DNA from: Marisediminicola antarctica
Lineage (GTDB): Bacteria; Actinomycetota; Actinomycetes; Actinomycetales; Microbacteriaceae
Reading direction: 5' to 3'
DNA length: 64,000 bases
NCBI RefSeq assembly: GCF_009930795.1
Contig: NZ_CP017146.1
Coordinates: forward strand, 3,100,001-3,164,000
Shown: positions 18,030 through 26,675 of the stretch, in pieces
Layout: every line of letters starts with the position of its first letter
How positions within the stretch are numbered: position 1 is the stretch's first letter
The notes under the pieces: model-generated
The model's database searches: none
What the model saw: only the letters and a program-made list of their open reading frames with translations
What the model was told of the DNA's origin: nothing
Made by a program: the position numbers and the translations under genes

Positions 18030-18341
18030 TCAGACTGCCGGGGCGAGCAGGCTCAGGAGGTTGATCGCCGCGAGAAACACGCACGGCACCATCACGACCA
18101 TGGTTGTGACGCCGGTCGCGCGGGTGCGCGGCATCGCAATCGCCCAGATCGAGGCGACGAGCCCCAGCGCCGTCGCGGTGATCGCGAAGGGCGCGAACGT
18201 GCGCCCGGCCTCGACGACACCGATGCTGCCGAGCCCGAGGATCACGAGAAACACGAGCGGCGCGACGATCGCGAAGAACACGGCCGCGAAGGCGACGGTA
18301 CGCGAGACCGGTGTCGGTGGGTCCGGATCGCGCTTGACCAT
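18030..18341 (-). CDS. small hypothetical membrane protein downstream of ftsY
   Basis: A 103-residue protein with a short charged N terminus (KRDPDPPTPVSR) and three hydrophobic segments at about 17-38, 49-67 and 78-100. The ATG overlaps the ftsY stop by one base (TGATG), which indicates translational coupling to ftsY. I do not recognise a family. The association may be incidental or may reflect a membrane partner. Confidence 0.75.
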   Translation of the reverse strand: MVKRDPDPPTPVSRTVAFAAVFFAIVAPLVFLVILGLGSIGVVEAGRTFAPFAITATALGLVASIWAIAMPRTRATGVTTMVVMVPCVFLAAINLLSLLAPAV

Positions 18342-19219
18342 CAACCGACCAGCTTCTGCACGAACACGTGCGGGGTGAAACCGGTGAGATCGCCGATGCC
18401 CTCGCCCTGCCCGACGAGCTTGATCGGGATGCCGGTCTTCTCCTGCACCGCGATTACGAATCCGCCCTTGGCCGACCCGTCGAGCTTCGTGATCACGAGG
18501 CCCGTCACTCCGGCGTGCTGGATGAAGGCCTCCGCCTGGGCGACCCCGTTCTGCCCCGTCGTCGCGTCGAGCACAAGAAGCACCTCGGCGATGTCGGTCT
18601 GCTTCTCGACGACCCGGCGGATCTTGCTCAGCTCGTCCATGAGCCCGCTCTTGGTCTGCAGCCGCCCCGCGGTGTCGATGAGCACGATGTCAATGCCCTC
18701 GCGCTGGGCCCGCTCGACGGTCTGGAAGGCGACCGAAGCGGGGTCCTGTCCGTGCTGCTGCGGGCGCTGGATGGCCGCTCCCCCGCGCTCGGCCCACGTG
18801 GCAAGCTGCTCGACGGCGGCGGCCCGAAAGGTGTCGGCGGCGCCGACGATGACGGTGCGGCCGTGGCCGGTGAGAAACTTGGCGAACTTGCCGATCGTCG
18901 TCGTCTTGCCGACGCCGTTGACACCGACGACAAGCACCACCGCGGGCCGCGCGCTCAGGGTCAGGGTGGGGTTGAGTCGGGCGAGCCTCTCCTCGAGCGT
19001 CTCCCGCAGCATCCTCTTGAGGTCGACGGGGTCGGTCGTGCTGAACCGCCGCACCTGGGCGCGCAAGTGCTCGATGACCTCGTCGGTGATGGTCGAACCG
19101 AAGTCGGCCCTGATGAGTGCATCCTCGAGGTCCTCCCACGTCTCGTCGTCGATCGTCGCCTTGGCGAACATACCGCGCAGGGCACCGCCGAGGGACCACG
19201 GGGTTGAACGGTCAGCCAT
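18341..19219 (-). CDS. ftsY: signal recognition particle receptor FtsY
   Basis: Receptor GTPase for the Ffh-ribosome complex at the membrane. The 292-residue protein is an NG domain only: GVNGVGKTT at 99-107, DTAGRLQ and TKLDGSAKGG are intact, but the long acidic A domain of proteobacterial FtsY is absent, so membrane binding must use the N-terminal amphipathic helix. The ATG is six bases after a TAGGCT box. It is divergent from the histidine phosphatase gene. Confidence 0.97.
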   Translation of the reverse strand: MADRSTPWSLGGALRGMFAKATIDDETWEDLEDALIRADFGSTITDEVIEHLRAQVRRFSTTDPVDLKRMLRETLEERLARLNPTLTLSARPAVVLVVGVNGVGKTTTIGKFAKFLTGHGRTVIVGAADTFRAAAVEQLATWAERGGAAIQRPQQHGQDPASVAFQTVERAQREGIDIVLIDTAGRLQTKSGLMDELSKIRRVVEKQTDIAEVLLVLDATTGQNGVAQAEAFIQHAGVTGLVITKLDGSAKGGFVIAVQEKTGIPIKLVGQGEGIGDLTGFTPHVFVQKLVG

Positions 19220-19225
19220 ATCGCA

Positions 19226-19231
19226 AGCCTA
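19226..19231 (-). promoter_or_regulatory. -10 box of a probable leaderless ftsY promoter
   Basis: TAGGCT on the minus strand, six bases before the ftsY ATG at 19219. Confidence 0.5.
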
Positions 19232-19262
19232 ACGGCGCGAGCAGCCCCGGCCGGCGGGTGCG

Positions 19263-19268
19263 TAGGCT
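19263..19268 (+). promoter_or_regulatory. -10 box of a probable leaderless promoter for the histidine phosphatase
   Basis: TAGGCT followed by GTCGGC and the GTG at 19275. It faces away from the ftsY -10 box, with 31 bp between the two hexamers, so the two promoters must share -35 DNA. Confidence 0.5.
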
Positions 19269-19274
19269 GTCGGC

Positions 19275-19880
19275 GTGACTGAGAACTCTGAAACGACCGT
19301 GACGATCGCCCTGACCCGCCATGGGGAGACCGACTGGAACGCGGCGGGACGGATGCAGGGCACCTCAGACATCCCGCTCAACGACACCGGCCGGGAGCAG
19401 GCGCGCGCCTCGTCGGAGCGCTTCGTCGGCGGCGGCTGGCATCACGTGGTCACCTCGCCGCTGTCGCGGGCGTCGGAGACCGGCCGCATCATCGCCGACG
19501 GACTCGGCATCGCCATGTCCGGTGTGTACTCCGATCTGCAGGAGCGTCACTACGGAGAGGCGGAGGGCCTCACCGACGCCGAGGCGGCCGCGCTGTGGTC
19601 TGACGGCGAGTTCCCGGGGCTCGAATCCCGCGACGACGTCGCCGATCGGGGCCTCGACAGCCTCGTCGACATCGCGCGCGACCTGCACGGCTCGGCCGTC
19701 ATCGTCGTCGCGCACGGCACCCTCATCCGCGAGGTGCTGCGCCGACTCACGAGTGTGCCGATTCCCTCCATCCTCAACGGGGCGACGAGCATCGTCGAGC
19801 GCTCCGGGGGCAGCTGGCGGGTCATCACCGTGAACGACGAGCCCCTCGACGACGAGCCGCTCAGCGACCAGGGAGCCTGA
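19275..19880 (+). CDS. histidine phosphatase family protein (phosphoglycerate mutase-like)
   Basis: A 201-residue protein with the catalytic LTRHGETDWN motif near residue 14, an Arg in SPLSRASETGRI, the acid in LQERHYGEAEG, and the second histidine in VVAHGTLIRE. This makes it a phosphomonoesterase of the branch that includes CobC and GpmB; the substrate is open. It carries an acidic C-terminal tail (Asp/Glu-Pro-Leu). Transcription from its own leaderless promoter is likely. Confidence 0.88.
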   Translation: MTENSETTVTIALTRHGETDWNAAGRMQGTSDIPLNDTGREQARASSERFVGGGWHHVVTSPLSRASETGRIIADGLGIAMSGVYSDLQERHYGEAEGLTDAEAAALWSDGEFPGLESRDDVADRGLDSLVDIARDLHGSAVIVVAHGTLIREVLRRLTSVPIPSILNGATSIVERSGGSWRVITVNDEPLDDEPLSDQGA

Positions 19881-19942
19881 CCCCTGTTCGGGGGGACAAG
19901 CGCGAGGGAATTGCGTAGCCTCAACTCAGGAGGTACGCGAAG

Positions 19943-20911
19943 ATGACGAAGTTTGGTTTCCACGCATCTCACGAACAGGTGCACCCGAGCGCGCTGATTG
20001 CCGCGGTGCAGCGGGCCGAGCAGGCCGGCTTCGATGCGGCCATGTGCTCCGACCACCTCGTGCCCTGGAGCGAGCGGCAGGGCCATTCGGCATTCGCGTG
20101 GGCGTGGCTCGGCGCCGCACTGCAGGCGACGGCCCTCTCTTTCGGCGTCGTCAACGCGCCCGGGCAGAGGTACCACCCGGTGATCATCGCGCAGGCGATC
20201 GGCACCCTCGAGGCCATGTACCCCGGCCGGTTCTGGGTCGCGCTCGGCAGCGGCGAGGCGGCCAACGAGCACGTCACGGGCCAGGGGTGGCCGCGCAAGG
20301 AGCTGCGCAACGCCCGACTGCGGGAGTGCGTCGACATCATCCGCGCGCTGCTCGACGGCGAGGAGGTCAGCCACGACGGCCTCGTGACCGTCGATCGCGC
20401 GCGCCTCTGGACCAGACCGGAGACCCCACCCCCGCTCGTGGCCGCGGCCGTGAGCGTGGAGACGGCGACGTGGGCGGCCGAATGGGCCGACGGGCTCGCC
20501 ACGATCGCCCAGCCGGTCGAGAAGCTCCGCGACATGATCGCCGGATACCGGGACGCCGGGGGCAGGGGTGAGCTCGCGCTGCAGGTGCACGTGAGCTATG
20601 CGGAGACCGATGCCGAGGCGCTCGCCATCGCCCACGACCAGTGGCGCAGCAACGTCTTCGCACCTCCGCTGTGCTGGGACATCGACTCGGTCGAGGCCTT
20701 CGACGAGGCCTCGAAGCATGTGAGCCCGGAGCACATGCGCTCGTCGGTTCTCGTCTCATCGGACCCGGCCGAGTACGTGCACCAGCTTCGAGAGTGGTCC
20801 GAGCTCGGGTTCGACCGCATCTACATCCACCACGTCGGCCAGGAGCAGTCGCGGTTCATCGACGTCTTCGGCGAGCACGTGCTGCCCCAACTGAGCGGAG
20901 TGAACGCATGA
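19943..20911 (+). CDS. LLM-class oxidoreductase, paired with a GH13 enzyme
   Basis: A 322-residue luciferase-like protein starting TKFGFHASHEQVHPSALI, with CSDHLVPWSERQGHS, GVVNAPGQRYHPVIIAQAI and VALGSGEAANEHVTG, close to the F420-dependent glucose-6-phosphate dehydrogenase branch. It resembles the group described as having possibly reverted from F420 to flavin (TIGR03885), but that is from memory. AGGAGG lies nine bases upstream of the ATG. The stop overlaps the next start as ATGA, so it is coupled to the GH13 gene. Confidence 0.85.
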   Translation: MTKFGFHASHEQVHPSALIAAVQRAEQAGFDAAMCSDHLVPWSERQGHSAFAWAWLGAALQATALSFGVVNAPGQRYHPVIIAQAIGTLEAMYPGRFWVALGSGEAANEHVTGQGWPRKELRNARLRECVDIIRALLDGEEVSHDGLVTVDRARLWTRPETPPPLVAAAVSVETATWAAEWADGLATIAQPVEKLRDMIAGYRDAGGRGELALQVHVSYAETDAEALAIAHDQWRSNVFAPPLCWDIDSVEAFDEASKHVSPEHMRSSVLVSSDPAEYVHQLREWSELGFDRIYIHHVGQEQSRFIDVFGEHVLPQLSGVNA

Positions 20912-22578
20912 GGATCACCGATACAAGCGACCTGTGGTGGAAGACTGCGGTCGTCTACTGCCTCGACGTCGAGACCTTTCTCGACTGGAACGACGACGGG
21001 ATCGGCGACTTCGCCGGCCTCGCCCAGCGTCTGGACTACCTCTCCGAGCTCGGCGTAACCTGCCTGTGGCTTATGCCGTTCTACCCGACCCCGAACCGCG
21101 ATGACGGCTACGACATCACCGACTTCTACGCCGTCGACCCCCGGCTCGGGCATCTCGGCGACCTCGTCGAGGTCATCCGCACGGCGCAGGACCGCGGCAT
21201 GCGCGTGATCGCCGACCTCGTGACCAACCACACCTCGGACAAGCATCCGTGGTTCGTGAAGTCCCGCTCGAGCCGCACCTCGCCCTACCGCGACTTCTAC
21301 GTGTGGCGCGACGAGCCACCCGCGGACCAGGCGGCCCCGGTGTTCCCCGACCAGGAGGACAGCAACTGGGAGTATGACGCGAAGACCGAGCAGTACTACC
21401 AGCACATCTTCTACAAGCACCAGCCCGACCTCAACATCACCAATCCCGCCGTGCGCGACGAGATCGCGAAGATGATGGGGTTCTGGCTCGAGCTCGGGCT
21501 CTCAGGGTTCCGCGTCGACGCAGTGCCCTTCATGCTCGAAACCGAGGCGGTGATCGGCGGCGACAAGGCGCTTCCGGACCCCCACGAGTACCTGAGGTCG
21601 CTGCGGTCGTTCCTGGGACGCCGCTCCGGCGAGGGGGTGCTTCTCGGCGAGGTCAACCTGCCGCGGGAGGACCAGCAACGCTTCTTCGGCGGGGACGATG
21701 GCGACGAACTCACAATGCAGTTCGACTTCATCTCGATGCAGAAGATGTACCTCTCGCTTGCGCGGCAGGACGCAGGTCCGCTGGTCGAGGCGTTGCTTTC
21801 CCGGCCCGCCGGCTCGTCGGACTCCCAGTGGGCAAACTTCGTGCGCAATCATGACGAGCTGACTCTGGACAAGCTCTCCGATGAGGAGCGGGACGAGGTG
21901 TTCGCGGCGTTCGGCCCCGAGAAGCGGATGCAGGTGTACGGACGTGGGCTGGTGCGGCGGCTACCGCCGATGCTTGAGGGTGACCCGAGGCGCGTGCGGA
22001 TGGTCTACAGCCTGCTGTTCTCGCTGCCGGGCACCCCCGTGCTCTTCTACGGCGAGGAGATCGGCATGGGCGAGAACCTCGAGCAGAAGGGCCGCCTCGC
22101 GGTGCGCACCCCGATGCAATGGAACAGCGGCAAGAACGGCGGATTCTCGGATGTCGCGCCGTCGCGCCTAGCGAGCGCCGTCGTCGAGGGCGGTTTCGGC
22201 CCCGCGCACGTGAACGTCGAGGACCAGCGCCGCGACCCGGATTCGCTTCTGGTCTTCATCCAGACCCTCGTGCGGCATTACCGCAATGCGCCCGAGTTCG
22301 GCTGGGGCACCTTCGCGGTGCTCGAGCAACCTCACAGCGCGATCTTCGCCCATTCGCTGACCTGGGAGGACCGCCGCATCGTGGCGGTGCACAACTTCTC
22401 CGCCGAGACGACCGAGGTGCCACTCACCCTCGAGATCGAGGGTGAGTCGTTGCTGCTCGACCTCATCAGCGGCGACCAGGTCGACCTCCCCTCGACCGGG
22501 AAGACGAACATCACGCTCGACGGCTACGGTTACCGCTGGCTCCGTGTCGTGCGAGCCGGCGACACTCACCGGTACTGA
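20908..22578 (+). CDS. GH13 trehalose synthase-like alpha-amylase family enzyme
   Basis: A 556-residue glycoside hydrolase family 13 protein. The barrel motifs are visible: DLVTNHTSDKHPW, the nucleophile aspartate in GFRVDAVPF, the acid in LLGEVNLP and FVRNHDELTL. This set is closest to trehalose synthase (maltose to trehalose isomerase), but the family can also hydrolyse or transfer glucosyl units. A beta-sandwich C domain follows; no maltokinase domain is fused. The ATG at 20908 is fixed by the ATGA overlap with the upstream LLM gene. Confidence 0.88.
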   Translation: MRITDTSDLWWKTAVVYCLDVETFLDWNDDGIGDFAGLAQRLDYLSELGVTCLWLMPFYPTPNRDDGYDITDFYAVDPRLGHLGDLVEVIRTAQDRGMRVIADLVTNHTSDKHPWFVKSRSSRTSPYRDFYVWRDEPPADQAAPVFPDQEDSNWEYDAKTEQYYQHIFYKHQPDLNITNPAVRDEIAKMMGFWLELGLSGFRVDAVPFMLETEAVIGGDKALPDPHEYLRSLRSFLGRRSGEGVLLGEVNLPREDQQRFFGGDDGDELTMQFDFISMQKMYLSLARQDAGPLVEALLSRPAGSSDSQWANFVRNHDELTLDKLSDEERDEVFAAFGPEKRMQVYGRGLVRRLPPMLEGDPRRVRMVYSLLFSLPGTPVLFYGEEIGMGENLEQKGRLAVRTPMQWNSGKNGGFSDVAPSRLASAVVEGGFGPAHVNVEDQRRDPDSLLVFIQTLVRHYRNAPEFGWGTFAVLEQPHSAIFAHSLTWEDRRIVAVHNFSAETTEVPLTLEIEGESLLLDLISGDQVDLPSTGKTNITLDGYGYRWLRVVRAGDTHRY

Positions 22579-22973
22579 CAGGAGGCCGCGGCGGCCCCCT
22601 GCCCCCCGGCATCCGCGTCTCCGACGATTGTGACGTCGACGAGCGAGCCGGCAGTGCACACGCGCAGCCGGCCAAGGGTCGCTCCCTCCATCGTCAGCTC
22701 CGACCACCACGCCCGGGTGCCGAGGTCGACCTCAACAGCGCGCGGGTCGGCTGGCGCGAGGCAGCCGAACTCCCCGGAGTCGAAGTCAGATGCGTAGGCG
22801 ATCTGCAGCGACGCGTCGAGCGCATCGGCACTCCACCGGCAGTGCCGCGAGTCCGCCTCGATCGCGACGTCATCGATTCGGCTGATGCCGTTGCGGCCCG
22901 CTCGCACCTCCGTGCCGAAGATGGTCTCGAGATCGGATGCGGAGAAGAGCGCGCACGGCTCAGCCACGAGCAC
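22566..22973 (-). CDS. hypothetical protein, DUF3558-like core without signal peptide
   Basis: A 135-residue protein beginning near CALFSASDLETIFG and containing SRHCRWSAD, a pattern like that of secreted DUF3558 lipoproteins. A TAG stop lies immediately before the GTG start, and smc ends 37 bp upstream, so there is no room for the signal peptide and lipobox such proteins have. It may be a cytosolic derivative or a truncated remnant. Its 3' end overlaps the GH13 gene tail by 13 bp, convergently. Confidence 0.55.
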   Translation of the reverse strand: MLVAEPCALFSASDLETIFGTEVRAGRNGISRIDDVAIEADSRHCRWSADALDASLQIAYASDFDSGEFGCLAPADPRAVEVDLGTRAWWSELTMEGATLGRLRVCTAGSLVDVTIVGDADAGGQGAAAASCQYR

Positions 22974-23010
22974 CTAGGGCTGGCACCGGGGCTATATCTG
23001 TGCGACAGAT

Positions 23011-26000
23011 TCAGCTTGCCGCGCGCTCCTCGTCGTCCGGTTCCCGCTGTACACGCTGCCCGACGACGGCGCTGATTCCATCGGCGCGCATGGAGACGCC
23101 ATAGAGCGCATCCGCGATCTCCATCGTGCGCTTCTGGTGGGTGATGATGATGAGCTGCGAGGTCTCCCGCAAGTCCTCGAAGATTGTGAGGAGGCGTCCG
23201 AGGTTGGCGTCGTCGAGGGCTGCTTCCACCTCGTCCATGATGTAGAACGGGCTGGGGCGCGCCTTGAAGATCGCGATCAGCAGCGCGACAGCCGCAAGCG
23301 ACCGCTCCCCGCCGCTGAGCAGCGAGAGGCGCTCGATCTTCTTGCCGGCTGGCTTCACACTCACCTCGATGCCTGTCGTGAGCAGGTTGTCGGGATCGGT
23401 CAGGTGGATACTTCCTGTGCCGCCGGGGAAAAGGATCGGGAAGACCTCGTTGAACGCGTCGCGTGTGTCGTCGAAGGCCGACGCGAAGATGTGCTGCATC
23501 TTGTCGTCGATCTCGTCGATGATCGTGAGTAGGTCCTTGCGCGTGTTGGTGAGGTCGGTGAGCTGCTCGGTGAGGAACCGGTGGCGCTGTTCGAGCGCCT
23601 CGAATTCCTCGAGGGCGAGCGGGTTGACGCGTCCGAGCTGGGCGAGCTTGCGCTCGGCGCGGACGAGGCGCTGCTCCTGCTCGCCGCGCACGAACGGAAC
23701 TGCCTCCGGCGTCTCCCGATCGTGCGCCACGTCGACCGGAACCGTGTGCTGCGGTCCGTACTCGTCGACGAGCACCTCCTCGACGAGGCCGAGCTCGTTG
23801 CCGGACCGTTCGAGCAGCGTCGACAGGTGCAGTTTGCTTTCGTAGAGCTGCATCTCCAGGCCGTGGACGTCCTCGCTGATGGCGTGGAGCCGCTCTCGGA
23901 GCCCCGACTCGTCACGGCGCAACGCGGAGAGCTCCTCGTTCTGCTCCGACCTCTCCGCCTCCCGCGCGGCGAGTTCGACTCGGGCCTGGGAGACCGAGCG
24001 ATCGACGGCGTCGAGCACCGCGGGCAGCGCCGCCAGTACGGCCTCGGCGGACGCCACCTGGCGCCGTCGGATGACGGCGCGTCGCGCGGCCTCCTCGGCC
24101 TGTGTGCGTTCCGCTTCGAGCTGACGTTGCAGAGCCTCGGCCCGCAGCTCCTCGGCACGCACCCGCTCGCGTGCTGTCTCGACCTGCAGCCTCGCCTCCA
24201 CCTCACTCTCCCTTGCCAACTCGAGTTCGTCGAAGAGTGCGTCCCGCGCGGCGACGTCGAGAATCGGGCGGGGGCGCGAGGATGCCTCGTCGTGGGAGTG
24301 CTTCGCGGCCGCGAGTGCGGCCTCCGCATCCGCCACCGCGGTGATGGACGGCGCGAGGCCCTTGTCGAGGCGCTCCGCCTCCGCCTGCGCGGCCTCGACC
24401 TGCACTCGGGCCCGGTTGATCTTCTGCGTGCGTGCCGCGAGCCGCGAGTCGAACTCGCGCAGCGCGGACAGGGCTGCGGCGGACTGCTGCTTGGCCACGG
24501 TGACGGTGCCGCGCTGCTCGGCGAGCGCGAAGCGGGCGCGCTCGATGAGCGAGGTGACCTCGTCGAGGCGGGCGGCGGCGGCGTCCCTCTCAGCGACGAG
24601 CTCAATGCGCGACCGCTTGGATCCCGACCCGCCGCGCATGACGTACTGGCTCAACACGTCGCCCGACTTCGTGATCACGGTGTACTGGTCCTTGCTGGCC
24701 CCGTCGAAGCCCGACCAGACGGCGCGGGCGACACCCAGGTCGTCGGCGACGATGAAGTGCGACAGGATTCCGAGCACGCCCGGGGGAGCCGTCACCGCGC
24801 TCGCGGCGGTGACGGCTCCCCGGGGGAGCATCGGATCGGCGGTGCCGCCGAAGGTCCCGGCATCCGCGAGGAGGATCTCGACTCGTCCCATCTCGCGCGC
24901 CCGGGCCCGGTAGAGGGCGTTCTCCGCGGCCTCCCTGTTGTCGGCGAGCACTGCATCGGCGAGCGAACCGAGTGCTGCCGTAATGGCCTCCTCGTAGCCC
25001 GGCGCCACCTGCACGTGCTCGGCAACGAGGCCGCGGATTCCGGCAAGCTTCGCCGCGACGAGGTCGCTGGAGCCGTCCTTCTGGCCGAGCGCGCTCGACA
25101 ACGCTCCCGCCTTGGCCGCGAGAGCGTCGCGTTCGCGCTCAAGTGTGTGCAGCTCGTCGCGCAGGCGGTCGATCTCGGCCTCCGCCTGGCCGACCTCGGC
25201 GAGCGCGGTCTCGTACTCGGTGTCGAGGTTCGTCTCGCCGGAATCGACGGCGGCGGCGTCCGCCTCGAGCGACGCGAACTCCGCGCTCGCGGACTGGATC
25301 CGGGTGCGTGCGGCGTCGAGCCCGTTCTGCAGTCGCAGCACCTCTCCACGCACGGCGGCGAGCCGCGAGCCGGCGGCCTCGACCTGCCCGGCGAGCCCTG
25401 AGACCTCGAGGTCGTGCCGGGAGACGAGGGCGCTTTGCGCCGCGATGTGCTCGTCAAGTCCATCGAGGTTGGCCCGCGCCGCCGCCGTCACCCCCGTGGC
25501 GTCGCGCCAGGCAGCCTCGGATGCCTGGATCTGCTCCCGCAGGCGCTCGGCCTCGTCCCTGGCGTCGGCGATCGCCTGCGGCGACACCCCCATCGTCGAT
25601 TCCGGCGACTGGGCCTGCTGCCCGAGAAGGGCGAGGCGCTGGTTGGCGAGCGTGTAGAGACTGCGTAGCCTGGCCTGCTCCGACTCGAGGCCGAACGCGA
25701 CGCGACGGGCGCCGTCGACGGCGTCGCCGACCTGGGCCTGCTCGATCCGCTGCTGGCGCAGGCGCGCCTGGTCGAGCTGCTCCTGCAGCACGATGCGCTC
25801 GGTCTTGCGTTCGCTCTCCCCGCGGCTCTGCAGGGTGATGGATGCGCGGAGGGTCACGACGTCGTCGGCGAGGATTCGCGCTCGCGCATCGCGCACGATG
25901 CTCGCGATGGATTGCGCCTCGCGGGCGATCTCGGCCTGGTGTCCGAGCGGCTTGAGCTGGCGGCGGATCTCCCCCGCGAGGTCGCTCAGCCGGGTGAGGT

Positions 26001-26559
26001 TGACCTGCATTGCGTCGAGCTTGCGGATCGTCTTCTCTTTGCGACGGCGGTGCTTGAGGATTCCGGCGGCCTCCTCGATGAATCCACGCCGGTCTTCCGG
26101 GCTCGCCCGCAGCACGGAGTCGAGCTGCCCCTGCCCGACAATCACGTGCATCTCGCGGCCGAGGCCGGAGTCGCTCAGCAGCTCCTGCACGTCGAGCAGC
26201 CGGCAGGACTGGCCGTTGATGGCGTACTCGCTCCCGCCGCTGCGGAAGAGGGTGCGGCTGATGGTTACCTCGGAGTACTCGATCGGCAGAGCGCCGTCGG
26301 CATTGTCGATGGTGAGGATGACCTCGGCTCGGCCGAGTGGGCCCTTCGTTGCGGTACCGGCGAAGATGACGTCGTCCATCTTGCCGCCGCGGAGGGTCTT
26401 GGCACCCTGCTCCCCCATAACCCAGGCCAAGGCGTCGACGACGTTGGACTTGCCCGACCCGTTGGGCCCGACGACGCACGTGACGCCGGTCTCGAAGGCG
26501 AAGGTCGTGGGTTGCGCAAAGGACTTGAACCCCTTGAGCGTGAGGCTTTTCAGGTGCAC
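23011..26559 (-). CDS. smc: chromosome segregation ATPase SMC
   Basis: Condensin subunit that compacts and separates sister chromosomes with ScpA and ScpB. The 1182-residue protein has Walker A GPNGSGKS at 31-38, two long coiled coils flanking a hinge (about residues 500-680, with PRGAVTAASAV and SQYVMRGG), the ABC signature LSGGERSL and Walker B FYIMDEVEAALDD. It starts with GTG and has AAGGAGA upstream. It lies between mutM and ftsY as in many actinobacteria, but a GNAT gene is inserted on the other strand. Confidence 0.97.
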   Translation of the reverse strand: MHLKSLTLKGFKSFAQPTTFAFETGVTCVVGPNGSGKSNVVDALAWVMGEQGAKTLRGGKMDDVIFAGTATKGPLGRAEVILTIDNADGALPIEYSEVTISRTLFRSGGSEYAINGQSCRLLDVQELLSDSGLGREMHVIVGQGQLDSVLRASPEDRRGFIEEAAGILKHRRRKEKTIRKLDAMQVNLTRLSDLAGEIRRQLKPLGHQAEIAREAQSIASIVRDARARILADDVVTLRASITLQSRGESERKTERIVLQEQLDQARLRQQRIEQAQVGDAVDGARRVAFGLESEQARLRSLYTLANQRLALLGQQAQSPESTMGVSPQAIADARDEAERLREQIQASEAAWRDATGVTAAARANLDGLDEHIAAQSALVSRHDLEVSGLAGQVEAAGSRLAAVRGEVLRLQNGLDAARTRIQSASAEFASLEADAAAVDSGETNLDTEYETALAEVGQAEAEIDRLRDELHTLERERDALAAKAGALSSALGQKDGSSDLVAAKLAGIRGLVAEHVQVAPGYEEAITAALGSLADAVLADNREAAENALYRARAREMGRVEILLADAGTFGGTADPMLPRGAVTAASAVTAPPGVLGILSHFIVADDLGVARAVWSGFDGASKDQYTVITKSGDVLSQYVMRGGSGSKRSRIELVAERDAAAARLDEVTSLIERARFALAEQRGTVTVAKQQSAAALSALREFDSRLAARTQKINRARVQVEAAQAEAERLDKGLAPSITAVADAEAALAAAKHSHDEASSRPRPILDVAARDALFDELELARESEVEARLQVETARERVRAEELRAEALQRQLEAERTQAEEAARRAVIRRRQVASAEAVLAALPAVLDAVDRSVSQARVELAAREAERSEQNEELSALRRDESGLRERLHAISEDVHGLEMQLYESKLHLSTLLERSGNELGLVEEVLVDEYGPQHTVPVDVAHDRETPEAVPFVRGEQEQRLVRAERKLAQLGRVNPLALEEFEALEQRHRFLTEQLTDLTNTRKDLLTIIDEIDDKMQHIFASAFDDTRDAFNEVFPILFPGGTGSIHLTDPDNLLTTGIEVSVKPAGKKIERLSLLSGGERSLAAVALLIAIFKARPSPFYIMDEVEAALDDANLGRLLTIFEDLRETSQLIIITHQKRTMEIADALYGVSMRADGISAVVGQRVQREPDDEERAAS

Positions 26560-26675
26560 GCGGCGTTCTCCTTTGCGCCCGGTGGGCCGTCAGGCACTAC
26601 GGTACCCGAGACCTCCCCCGCCGACGGGCAGGTCGCTAGGCTATTTGCCAGACCTCGTCCTCAGGAGGGTGCGAC

